Shown piece by piece: positions 26,672-34,869 of a DNA stretch of 64,000 nt. The DNA is from Bin80 sp965219915 (GTDB lineage: Bacteria; Bacteroidota; Rhodothermia; Rhodothermales; Bin80). Within the stretch, counting starts at the first letter, position 1. Every line of letters begins with the position of its first letter. The DNA lies in contig OZ244794.1 of NCBI GenBank assembly GCA_965219915.1, positions 2,046,001-2,110,000 of the forward strand. Direction: 5' to 3'. The translations under genes and the position numbers were made by a program. The notes below the pieces were generated by a model that saw only the letters and a program-made list of their open reading frames with translations, ran no database searches and was not told the DNA's origin.

Positions 26672-27847
26672 ATGGAATTCTTAGGCGCTGAAATCCGCGC
26701 TACCGATCTGGCGGAGTGGTGGGACTTGATCATTGCGTACGCCGCACCGCGATGGCTGCCGAGCTTGGGTATATTACTTGTCGCAGCGGTGTTGTATCTG
26801 CCGGGCGGTTGGATTCTGCGCTGGCTGAAGCATAGAGTGGCCGCGAAGACCAAGACGGAACTCGACGATGCCCTTCTTCATGCCCTACGCAAAGCATTCA
26901 GGATCACTGTCGCTGCCTGGGCGGTGTGGCGGTTAGCGGTCATATGGATTGGCATCTTGGGAACCGAGACCGCCCAGGGCAGCTTTGTGCCCTACGAAAA
27001 GCAGCCGGGCGACTGGATTTGGGGCATTTGGATCGGGCTGGTTTTCTTTCCGTTGAGCGGGTTCGTCGGGCAGGTGGTCCGCACTCTTGGGTCCAAGGTG
27101 GACCCCGATTCCAAGACCGCCTTGGACGAGACCGTGCTCCCGATGGTCAACCGATTCGCTCGAATAGCTGTGGTGGCCCTCGGCGGTCTTCTTGCCCTAA
27201 CCCAGCTCGGACTCGAGATCGCTCCCCTGCTTGCGGGAGCCGGCGTAGTCGGGCTGGCACTGTCGCTTGCCGCAAAGGATACGCTCTCGAACTTGATCGC
27301 CGGCGTTCTCCTTATCATCGACCGCCCGTTTAAAGTCGGGGACAGGATCGAATTGTGGAGCGCGCCAAGGGAGACCGGATCTTGGGGAGACGTGATCGAT
27401 ATCGGCCTGCGGGCAACGAAGATCAAGAATCCCGACAACTTGGTCATCGTGGTGCCCAACAACGAAATCATGCAGAGGGACATCATTAATTACACGATGT
27501 CCGGTGGCGATATACGACTCAGGATACCGTTTACGTGTGCCGAGGAAGGCATTGAGCGTGCCAAGCTGCTTCTCGTCGAAGCCGCCGAGCGGGTGAGGGG
27601 AGTGAAGTTGGATCCGGCACCCATTGTCATCGTTCGCGGGTACGGGGAATCGCAGGTCAACCTGGAATTGCGCGTGTGGATCGTGGAGGCCAGAGAACGA
27701 CGTAGGATTGGGGACGAGATCACCGAACAGTCCATCCTTCAATGCGCCGAGGCCGGCGTGGAAATTCCATTTCCGAAACGAGTGCTGTATATCAGGCAGG
27801 ACGGGCAGGAAGGGTCCGAACGGAGTACGGTATTCGCCGACCGATAG
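26672..27847 (+). CDS. MscS-family mechanosensitive ion channel
   Basis: A 391-residue small-conductance mechanosensitive channel. It has N-terminal membrane helices (about residues 28-55, 75-95, 105-130), then the pore-lining TM3 and beta domain: LAGAGVVGLALSLAAKDTLS, LIAGVLLIIDRPFKVGDRIE (about residues 190-230) and VVPNNEIMQRDIINYT. The C-terminal alpha/beta domain ends in IPFPKRVLYIRQ. These channels relieve turgor during osmotic downshock. The gene is clearly richer in G+C, especially at third positions, than its flanks, and sits between a decayed transposase and a broken NYN gene, so recent acquisition is plausible. The first ATG is used; no Shine-Dalgarno site is evident. Confidence 0.93.
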   Translation: MEFLGAEIRATDLAEWWDLIIAYAAPRWLPSLGILLVAAVLYLPGGWILRWLKHRVAAKTKTELDDALLHALRKAFRITVAAWAVWRLAVIWIGILGTETAQGSFVPYEKQPGDWIWGIWIGLVFFPLSGFVGQVVRTLGSKVDPDSKTALDETVLPMVNRFARIAVVALGGLLALTQLGLEIAPLLAGAGVVGLALSLAAKDTLSNLIAGVLLIIDRPFKVGDRIELWSAPRETGSWGDVIDIGLRATKIKNPDNLVIVVPNNEIMQRDIINYTMSGGDIRLRIPFTCAEEGIERAKLLLVEAAERVRGVKLDPAPIVIVRGYGESQVNLELRVWIVEARERRRIGDEITEQSILQCAEAGVEIPFPKRVLYIRQDGQEGSERSTVFADR

Positions 27848-28073
27848 CGCTTCGAGCGAAGTACGCGAATCAAGTGAGCGGACCCAGTCTAGCCGCATCG
27901 TGCACGAATCCACATGCGTTCAGAGAGGCCTTCGGGCTTTTCGGAATGGCATGCGATAATGAGACGAAATCTTGACCGGGAAGGTCTCCGAACAAGTATG
28001 CAGGAAGTTGGAACATTCCAAGCAGTATTTTACAGCATCTCTCTTCGCCCGTATTGCTGGGCGATTTACTAGG

Positions 28074-28102
28074 AGGCCCCCGCGGGGGCCTTTAATTTTT
28101 TA
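28074..28102 (+). terminator. Strong terminator downstream of the MscS gene
   Basis: An 18 bp perfect palindrome, AGGCCCCCG/CGGGGGCCT (28074-28091), followed by TTAATTTTTT. It separates the MscS gene from the broken NYN gene that starts 17 bases later. Confidence 0.85.
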
Positions 28103-28118
28103 TGTCCAATAGTAATAC

Positions 28119-28901
28119 ATGGAAGGTGTGGCTGTATTTGTTGATGCGGGCTACCTTTTTGCTGCAGAGACAAAGGAGTTATTTGGAAAACAACTGAAAG
28201 GGGAAGATGTGTTACTAAACTGAGTTGCAATCAGAGACAAGTTGAGAAAAGCAGCAGAGGAGTATACTGGGTTAGCTTTACTTTGGATACATTGGTATGA
28301 TGGTGCGCCTCCACGTCCGACTTCCCAGCACGCAGAACTCGCCAGGTCGCCAAATGTCAAGATCCGACTTGGTCTCATTAACAGCCAAGGAGAGCAGAAA
28401 GGTGTGAACTCCTTGATTGTTACAGATATGATAACGCTGGCACGCAATAGGGCAATGGCTAGCTGTATACTATTGACGGGAGATGAAGACATCTGAGTGG
28501 GAGTTCTCTTGGCGCAAGAGTACGGTGTTCGGGTTCATTTACTGGGCATCAAGCCTGCGAAAGGCAATCAGTTTAATCTTCTACGCCAAGAAGCTGATGT
28601 CATTCATGTATAGGAATCTTCAAAGCTGGAAACATTTCTTTCAAAGTCTTCTTCCCTTGAGTTCAGCGAATTGAATCAGGACACGGATACTCTTTGGGTG
28701 ATTGCCCAAGAAGTATACGATAGTATTTCCGAGGAAATAGCAGAGGAACTGCTATCCAGTACGGAGAGCAAATGGCTTCCCAATGAAATTGATGGGCATC
28801 TCCTGTCTAGAGCCCGTAATGTGACTGGCGGAGACCTTAATCAAGGCGAGAGAAGCAAGCTTCGGGGGTATTTTCGTGAAATTTTGAAAGCTCGCGGCTG
28901 A
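28119..28901 (+). pseudogene. NYN-domain (LabA/DUF88-like) protein interrupted by three in-frame stops
   Basis: From ATG 28119 one frame can be read to TGA 28899-28901 (261 codons) with only three interruptions, TGA 28221-28223, TGA 28494-28496 and TAG 28611-28613, and no frame change. The pieces join into a NYN-type PIN-like RNase: VAVFVDAGYLFAAETKELF at the N-terminus (metal-binding Asp), then KGVNSLIVTDMITLARNRAM and CILLTGDEDI, then GVLLAQEYGVRVHLLGI. The last 90 residues are a helical region of unknown role. Each stop is one C-to-T change from CGA or CAG. Simple decay is most likely; recoding is the alternative. It starts just after a terminator, with no Shine-Dalgarno site. Confidence 0.75.
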
Positions 28902-28903
28902 GT

Positions 28904-28978
28904 ATTGAATTAGGTGAAGGATCGAAGAGCAACCGGCTTTCGCCTGCATCGCTCTTATCCCTACAAGTTTAATTCAAT
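28904..28978. repeat. Nested inverted repeats after the NYN gene
   Basis: Outer arms ATTGAATTA (28904-28912) and TAATTCAAT (28970-28978) are a perfect 9 bp match. Inside, GGAT-(CG)-AAGAGC (28919-28930) pairs with GCTCTT-ATCC (28951-28960), and the apex has GGC-TTTC-GCC (28935-28944). The three levels can stack as one long branched-free hairpin. It could end transcription of the NYN frame or be a structured RNA or mobile-element end. Confidence 0.45.
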
Positions 28979-29087
28979 CAGACGGGATCAATAATTGACG
29001 CGTCCACGGTAGGTGTTAATTTGCCACAGATTGGTGATCACTACGACCTTTCTCCTATTCCTTCGCCGTTGTTAAGAATAAGATTAC

Positions 29088-30323
29088 TTAATTAGCCAGT
29101 TCTTTAATGGTTACCAAGCCTATTCGGTTGGAACTGCTCTGGTGAATGAGCAACTTGTTTTCGCGCGTCACCCATACATGCCGGATGATTCCCACACCGC
29201 TGGGGATAGCCCAACTCTGGAAAGATTCTGTTTCTGGATCGAAACGAACCAAAGCATCAGGGCGCATGGCAGACTCATTGTACCAGATTTTATCATTGAT
29301 CACGGCCAAGGAATACGGATGGGAGCGTGGTCCGCTTGGAGACTCCCATTCCTTGATTTCACCGGTTTCAGGATCCAGGCGACCAATCCGCCCTTTGGAC
29401 GAATTAACAAACCAGATAATCCCCTTTGAGTCAATTCCCAGCCGACGGATGCGTGTATCTGGATCAGACACGGTATAGTATTGAACCTCCATTGATTCGG
29501 GATCCATGGCCCCGAGTTTGTTGGTACCGTTGTAGGCAATCCACACAGTCTCGTCCTGAGCCACGATGATACCATAAGGGCGAGGCTCAGTCGGTATTTC
29601 TTTGAGCTCACCGGTAACCGGGTTCAGCCTTCCCAGCATTGCCGCTCGCTGGGAAGTGAAGTAAAGGTTTCCATTCGGATGGAATACTGCCGTATGTGGA
29701 TCCCCTGCTTCGGTTGGATACTCGGTGATATCTCCTGTTGCCGGGTCAAGTTTTCCAATTGTACCGTTACTGTTTCCGGTGTACCAGATAAAGCCATCCT
29801 CATCAGGGACAATGCTATGAGGTCGTGCTTCGGGGGGTAAGGGATATTCTTTCATGTGGCCAGTTACAGGATCAAGTTGTCCCGCCAGGCTTGCCCACAT
29901 TCCAGTCCACCAAATGGATCCGTCCGGGGCTTCAATTGGATCCCGAGAGCGCTGTCCCAGCGTTGGCACAATCCATTCCTGAATATCTATTTCAACCGGT
30001 CCATCAATTAGCGTTGGTTTCCGGTCTTCACGTGCAGGGAAATGTTCAGCCAGGTATTCGGCGATACTGATGGCATCTGATTCGGGTAACTGAATCATCG
30101 ACTCCTGCACAGAACGCCACATTTCTACGCCATCAAACCCCGATCTAGTGATTGCACTGATCGTGTGGCAGGATGTGCATGCTTGCTCTACAAGTACTTT
30201 TGCATGTCCCTCTGGAAGGGGAGTACTTTGTCGATTCTGGGCAAAAATTGATGGGGTACTCATCAGCGCGAGCAGTAATAAGCTTAGCGTAAGACGTAAG
30301 TAATGTATCAGGGAGGTGCTCAT
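29088..30323 (-). CDS. Secreted cytochrome c / Vgb-type beta-propeller protein
   Basis: A 411-residue exported protein. After a signal peptide (cleavage near SIFAQN, residue 30) there is one heme c site, ACTSCHTIS (Cys at about 49 and 52, His 53), in a short cytochrome c-like domain to about residue 95. The rest is a beta-propeller like streptogramin B lyase (Vgb), with repeats of the type GKLDPATGDITEYPT and GRLNPVTGELKEIPT. Propellers of this shape in environmental bacteria are rarely true antibiotic lyases; the heme suggests a periplasmic redox or sensor role. ATG 30323 is preferred to a TTG four codons earlier. It is the last gene of an apparent minus-strand operon. Confidence 0.85.
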   Translation of the reverse strand: MSTSLIHYLRLTLSLLLLALMSTPSIFAQNRQSTPLPEGHAKVLVEQACTSCHTISAITRSGFDGVEMWRSVQESMIQLPESDAISIAEYLAEHFPAREDRKPTLIDGPVEIDIQEWIVPTLGQRSRDPIEAPDGSIWWTGMWASLAGQLDPVTGHMKEYPLPPEARPHSIVPDEDGFIWYTGNSNGTIGKLDPATGDITEYPTEAGDPHTAVFHPNGNLYFTSQRAAMLGRLNPVTGELKEIPTEPRPYGIIVAQDETVWIAYNGTNKLGAMDPESMEVQYYTVSDPDTRIRRLGIDSKGIIWFVNSSKGRIGRLDPETGEIKEWESPSGPRSHPYSLAVINDKIWYNESAMRPDALVRFDPETESFQSWAIPSGVGIIRHVWVTRENKLLIHQSSSNRIGLVTIKELAN

Positions 30324-30341
30324 CGTTGCTCTCAAAGGGGG

Positions 30342-32600
30342 TTAACGGATAAATGTGTACGTGTACTTCATAAGTACTCTTCGACCATCCAGGAACGGTA
30401 ATTCTGGATCATTGCTTAGACGGTCGGTGTTGCGTCCTTCATTATAGACTATCCAGAGGTCATTTCCTTCACGGAAGTTGTACCGAAAGCGAACATTCGC
30501 TGAGACCACATCAGATGCAGTATTGTACTGCAGGAAGGCATTAATGCTGGCTTGCGTAGTAAAACCAATCTGCGTCCGAATGCGAGCGACGTGCACAAAA
30601 AAGGCTTGCCCCCGATCTGGAAATCGTACGCGATTAAACTGATAGGTTGCCCCAAGCTCTAGATGACGCGAGAGGTTCCATGTGGGCTCTGCCTGAATTT
30701 CAATATTGGTACCATCGTAAAAACTTCCGACCGTTGCAGCCCCGTCCACGCGAAAAAGACGTCCGCTGTGTGCCATATACTCCCATCCAATGTTATAAAA
30801 ACTGTACTTGCCGATAGGCACATCGGTGTCCTCAGGGAATTCAACGGCTTCAAGCAGGTCTTCCGTACGTGCTTGAACCTCAAATGTATGATATGCTCCA
30901 GATTTCATCGAAAGGAACCAGCTGAACCAATAAGCGCCAGTTTCGAGACTGCCATCAGAGTCACGCCGGAACTGTGCAAATAGGAGACGTGGACGCATAG
31001 ATAGAATCTTGGAAGCTTCACTTGCAAACCAGCCGTAGCTGAGTGTAAAGAATGGCTGGATGAATCCAGTACGTGAGACAAAACCCATGCCGGGCTCAAA
31101 ATTAGGCCCTCCCCAAGTCGATGAGAGCGAGTATGCAAATCCGATTTCAGTTCGCCGCTCAATACGCGCACGAGCATAGCTGTTGTCTCGAAGCGACACA
31201 TCGGGAAGGGATTCGTCAAACACTTGCGCCCACTTGAATTCAAGGTACTCTCGGCTGCCTACCTTTAGCTGGCTGTCAAGGCCGTACACAGCGTTCCAGT
31301 ATCCATTTGATGCAATCCTTGTGGTGACCATGCTACCCACGTATGAATTGGGATTGAATACCTGCTTACGTAGACGATAGACGCCAAAATTCTCAGATGG
31401 ATTCCCATGCGCAGCGGCGGTTTGCATGTTAATAGCCCCAACATCCCAGCTACCAACACGACCCACAAGACGAGCCCCTCCATATATGGGCACAGTTTCT
31501 CCCTCGTAAAGGCCAATCTGACGTGTATTGAAGAGTCTGTCGAACCGTCCTGCAGTTCGGAAATCAAAGATCCCGGCACGCTCCTGAAAGAATCTGCGCT
31601 TTTCAGGGAAGAAAAGGGAAAAACGTGTCAGGTTGACCTGCTCGTCATCTGCCTCCGCTTGTGCAAAGTCGGTATTGACAGTTAGGTCCAGTGTTAGGTT
31701 GTTGGTAATATTGTACTTAACATCACCTCCTATATCTCCGGTCAAGCTTGATTTGTGTTCATATTTTGATTCGTCTTCCAGGAGATTGGCTTCCGTAGCG
31801 CCTCCGCCTGATACATAGGGCGTGATATATAGCGGGCGCCCTGCGCGCACGTCACGCAATTGGATACGGCCGAGTTGGCTAGGCTTGGCAAAGGACATGT
31901 TCCAATTCGGGGGTATTGCAGGAAACACTTGGGTTTCGTTTTTCCTTGCAATCTGACGTGTCACTGAAAAGCCCATCTCAACCACACCCTCTTCGGATTG
32001 GAAACCCAGACTGGTGAAGGGTATCCGCATTTCAACGGACCATCCCAGGTCGGTCACCTGTGTTGCTACATCCCAAAAAGTATTCCAGCTTGAATTAATC
32101 ACTGTTCCAAAGGGGCTTCCTACACTTCCCTCCAAATCATTCGAAATGGCCATATCGGCACGAATCCCATTTGGGTTGGTAAAGAACCACAGTCCATTTT
32201 GGCGGTCATTGAATGTATCCAGAATGAGACTTACGGTGTCATCACCGCTGTACAAGTCCCGGTACATTGAATTAGCTCGAATTCCATCTGGATTACTGTC
32301 ATACAGATTCCCACCCAAGTACAGATACTGATCGTCATAGGCGATACGAATATCCGTTCGTTCAGACGGAGCCCCTCTGAATATGGGTTCGTACATGACA
32401 AGAGGCAATGGGTCAACCTCTTCCCATGCCAAATCATTGACAAATCCGTCTATGTCAATAGGCTCAGAAAGCCGTGTTGGAATATAGGGGGAGTCGGTCT
32501 CTACAGATTGAGACTGGGACCTCGCTGACATCAATGGAAACACTACGCAGACCACAATTGCGGCACGCAGTAAGGCACGCCATTTCACCGGCTGAGGCAT
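30342..32600 (-). CDS. DUF5916 protein with CBM9-like domain and outer-membrane barrel
   Basis: A 752-residue complete member of the family represented by the partial gene at the window start. A signal peptide (MPQPVKWRALLRAAIVVCVV, cleavage near ARSQSQS) is followed by a CBM9-like domain (about residues 40-215: IDIDGFVNDLAWEEVDPL, DDQYLYLGGNLYDSNPDGI) and the barrel part with VNTDFAQAEADDEQVNLT and FFPEKRRFFQERAGIF. It ends in repeating amphipathic strands and a C-terminal TYTFIR. The start was set at 32600 since the upstream extension has no signal sequence and reads into the esterase gene. Role unproven. Confidence 0.92.
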   Translation of the reverse strand: MPQPVKWRALLRAAIVVCVVFPLMSARSQSQSVETDSPYIPTRLSEPIDIDGFVNDLAWEEVDPLPLVMYEPIFRGAPSERTDIRIAYDDQYLYLGGNLYDSNPDGIRANSMYRDLYSGDDTVSLILDTFNDRQNGLWFFTNPNGIRADMAISNDLEGSVGSPFGTVINSSWNTFWDVATQVTDLGWSVEMRIPFTSLGFQSEEGVVEMGFSVTRQIARKNETQVFPAIPPNWNMSFAKPSQLGRIQLRDVRAGRPLYITPYVSGGGATEANLLEDESKYEHKSSLTGDIGGDVKYNITNNLTLDLTVNTDFAQAEADDEQVNLTRFSLFFPEKRRFFQERAGIFDFRTAGRFDRLFNTRQIGLYEGETVPIYGGARLVGRVGSWDVGAINMQTAAAHGNPSENFGVYRLRKQVFNPNSYVGSMVTTRIASNGYWNAVYGLDSQLKVGSREYLEFKWAQVFDESLPDVSLRDNSYARARIERRTEIGFAYSLSSTWGGPNFEPGMGFVSRTGFIQPFFTLSYGWFASEASKILSMRPRLLFAQFRRDSDGSLETGAYWFSWFLSMKSGAYHTFEVQARTEDLLEAVEFPEDTDVPIGKYSFYNIGWEYMAHSGRLFRVDGAATVGSFYDGTNIEIQAEPTWNLSRHLELGATYQFNRVRFPDRGQAFFVHVARIRTQIGFTTQASINAFLQYNTASDVVSANVRFRYNFREGNDLWIVYNEGRNTDRLSNDPELPFLDGRRVLMKYTYTFIR

Positions 32601-32613
32601 AGCCTTAGTCCTA

Positions 32614-33900
32614 TTAGTATTGATGGAATGCCTGTGAAACAAAGTGAAGCACTGTAGGCAGACTATCACGCCAGTAGGTCCATGTGTGTCCACCATCCCG
32701 GATGCGGAATTCATGTGGGATGTCGCGTTTCCGCATTTCTATGTGTGCCAGCGAGTTGCCTTCATACAGAAAATCGTCGTCACCGCAGTCAATGAACCAG
32801 CGGACTGATCCGATATCTTCCGCTGGCAGCGAACGGATCAGTTCTACCGCATTGTGCCGTTTCACATAGGATTCAATCTCCACATCTGAAACAGTTGATA
32901 TATCATTTCCCCATCGTTCCATTGTATTTTTGTATTGCTCTACCGAACTGGGTCCAACCCAGGCACTCAGTGGCGCAGCGGAGGAGAAGAGGTCAGGTCG
33001 GTGCAGCGCGTACATGAAAGAGCCGCCACCGCCCATTGAGAGTCCAGCAACTGCGCGATAGCGTTTGTGGGACTTGATCCGAAACCGCTCTTCTACATGG
33101 GGCATCAACTCCTCAAAGAAGAAGTCTTCGTACCGCCAGGTATTGCTCACATCATTGAAATAACCGCGAACTCCGGTATTCGCGTCGGGCATTACGATCA
33201 CCATTGGTGTTGCCTTCCCTGCTCGGATTGCTTTGTCCGCGATATGGCGGACTTCGCCAAACTGAATCCAGCCAGTCTGATCATCTCCTGCTCCATGCAG
33301 CAAGTAGAGGACTGGATAGCTTCGCTCACTTGTATGGTAGTCCGGAGGCAGATAGACTGCGTATTTTCGTTCTGAATCCAGGATATCGCTCTGCATTGTC
33401 AGCTCGTCGTGCACGGTGCTATGTTGCGCAATCGTGCTACCGGGAACGAGGAATAAAGCCAGGGCCAATACTGCAGCAGATCCTGCAGCTTTTCGTCCGA
33501 GGCCGCAATCCAAGCTGTATTTACCGGGGCCGACAAATAACATACCTGCACAAACAAACAGATTTTTGACGGCATGCGCGGGGCTTCCCTGTCCAGTGAT
33601 AATGTGCATCAGGGTTGCCACGAGCATAGTAAGTCCGAGTGCAGTTATTGCCGGGCGGTAGAATAGTCCAAGCACAATACATATTGCACCAACTGACTCA
33701 GCCAGGGCTGCAAGGAATCCAAAGAAAGTGTGACCAAAACCAATACCGAAAATCTCCACAGCTCCACCAACATTGGCCCAAGCTTCAGGACCGCCGGTGA
33801 GTTTGCCCCAGCCGTGGAATATCAACATGCCAAGTCCAAAACCTATTCGAAAAATGAGTAGCCCCAAGTCAGTATGCTTGCTTAATTTGTTCCAGATCAT
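32614..33900 (-). CDS. DoxX membrane domain fused to an exported esterase
   Basis: A 428-residue fusion. Residues 1-135 are a DoxX-type four-helix membrane protein (GLLIFRIGFGLGMLIFHGWG, then four hydrophobic segments). Residues about 137-160 are hydrophobic and end VPGSTIAQH, like a former signal peptide. Residues about 165-428 are an alpha/beta-hydrolase of the esterase D/Fes-like group: YPVLYLLHGAGDDQTGWI, nucleophile elbow VAGLSMGGGGSFMYALHR, Asp in WFIDCGDDDFLY and His in RDGGHTWTYW. The triad is intact. The likely topology puts the esterase in the periplasm, tethered by the membrane part. Frame is continuous with no sign of sequencing error. Confidence 0.85.
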   Translation of the reverse strand: MIWNKLSKHTDLGLLIFRIGFGLGMLIFHGWGKLTGGPEAWANVGGAVEIFGIGFGHTFFGFLAALAESVGAICIVLGLFYRPAITALGLTMLVATLMHIITGQGSPAHAVKNLFVCAGMLFVGPGKYSLDCGLGRKAAGSAAVLALALFLVPGSTIAQHSTVHDELTMQSDILDSERKYAVYLPPDYHTSERSYPVLYLLHGAGDDQTGWIQFGEVRHIADKAIRAGKATPMVIVMPDANTGVRGYFNDVSNTWRYEDFFFEELMPHVEERFRIKSHKRYRAVAGLSMGGGGSFMYALHRPDLFSSAAPLSAWVGPSSVEQYKNTMERWGNDISTVSDVEIESYVKRHNAVELIRSLPAEDIGSVRWFIDCGDDDFLYEGNSLAHIEMRKRDIPHEFRIRDGGHTWTYWRDSLPTVLHFVSQAFHQY

Positions 33901-34065
33901 GATTGATCAAAGTTCTGTTTGAGAATGTGAGAGTCCAAGGTACGGATTCAGGAGATTATCTGAGCGTTACTGATTATGGATGTCTGGGTATAATGAGGGT
34001 GTCCGCATGCACAGTGCCGTAATTCCCTTGAACGACTTAGTATTTAATCAATAACCGATAACCAC

Positions 34066-34866
34066 ATGTTGATTGACACGCACGCACACATGTATGATGG
34101 TCGCTTCGCAGACGACCTGGTTACTGTTCTTGCACGCGCACATGAGGCTGGGGTAGGAGAGATCTTTTTACCTGCCGTCGATGTAGAGTCAGTTCACCTT
34201 TCCCTCAATCTGTGTGCTCGGTACGACAACCTCCGGGCAATGGCTGCCATACATCCAACTTATATCCTGGAGGCGGCAGACGATGATTTTGACAAAATCA
34301 TTCAACTGTGCGAAACTCCCCAGGTGGTTGCGGTGGGAGAATGCGGACTAGATTACTACTGGGACGAGTACTACGACAAAAGACAGCCCGATTTTTTTGC
34401 TCGACATATTCGGTTATCTGTGGAGACAGGACTACCTTTGATTATACATCTAAGGGATAAGCGGCATCAATACAATGCTCATCGTGACGCCGTCCAAATA
34501 CTTGAGCGGGAGCTGCCTCCATTCGATAATGGACGCGCGCGCGGGATATTTCACTGCTTTACTGGTCCAGATTGGTTACCGGAAGCTGCCGCCAAATTAG
34601 GGTTTCTGCTGGGTGTAGGCGGTGCAGTAACCTTCAAGAACTCCGGTGTTGCGGACATGCTGCGCGATGTTCCGTTGCGTCAGATCGTACTTGAAACAGA
34701 TGCTCCCTACATGACACCGGTTCCATACAGGGGACGGCGCAATGAACCGGCCAGGGTAAAACTAGTTGCCGAAAAAATTGCCGAAGTATATGAATGCACA
34801 GTCGCCGAGGTGGCGAAGATCACTTCCACCACTGCTCGGCGACTGTTTTATCCCGACGATGTCTAA
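34066..34866 (+). CDS. tatD: TatD-family metal-dependent DNase
   Basis: A 266-residue TatD hydrolase. Metal ligands follow the family order: IDTHAHMYDGRF (two His), VGECGLDYYWD (Glu), LPLIIHLRDKRH (His), GIFHCFTG (His) and LETDAPYMTP (Asp). Characterised members are 3'-5' exonucleases, proposed to act in DNA repair or turnover. There is no signal peptide. It is convergent with dnaK, with three bases between the two stop codons and no terminator. Confidence 0.95.
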   Translation: MLIDTHAHMYDGRFADDLVTVLARAHEAGVGEIFLPAVDVESVHLSLNLCARYDNLRAMAAIHPTYILEAADDDFDKIIQLCETPQVVAVGECGLDYYWDEYYDKRQPDFFARHIRLSVETGLPLIIHLRDKRHQYNAHRDAVQILERELPPFDNGRARGIFHCFTGPDWLPEAAAKLGFLLGVGGAVTFKNSGVADMLRDVPLRQIVLETDAPYMTPVPYRGRRNEPARVKLVAEKIAEVYECTVAEVAKITSTTARRLFYPDDV

Positions 34867-34869
34867 AGT

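Noticed and set aside
29088..30323. True streptogramin B resistance lyase
   Set aside because: The cytochrome c domain and operon context fit a periplasmic redox propeller better, and propeller similarity alone does not show lyase activity.
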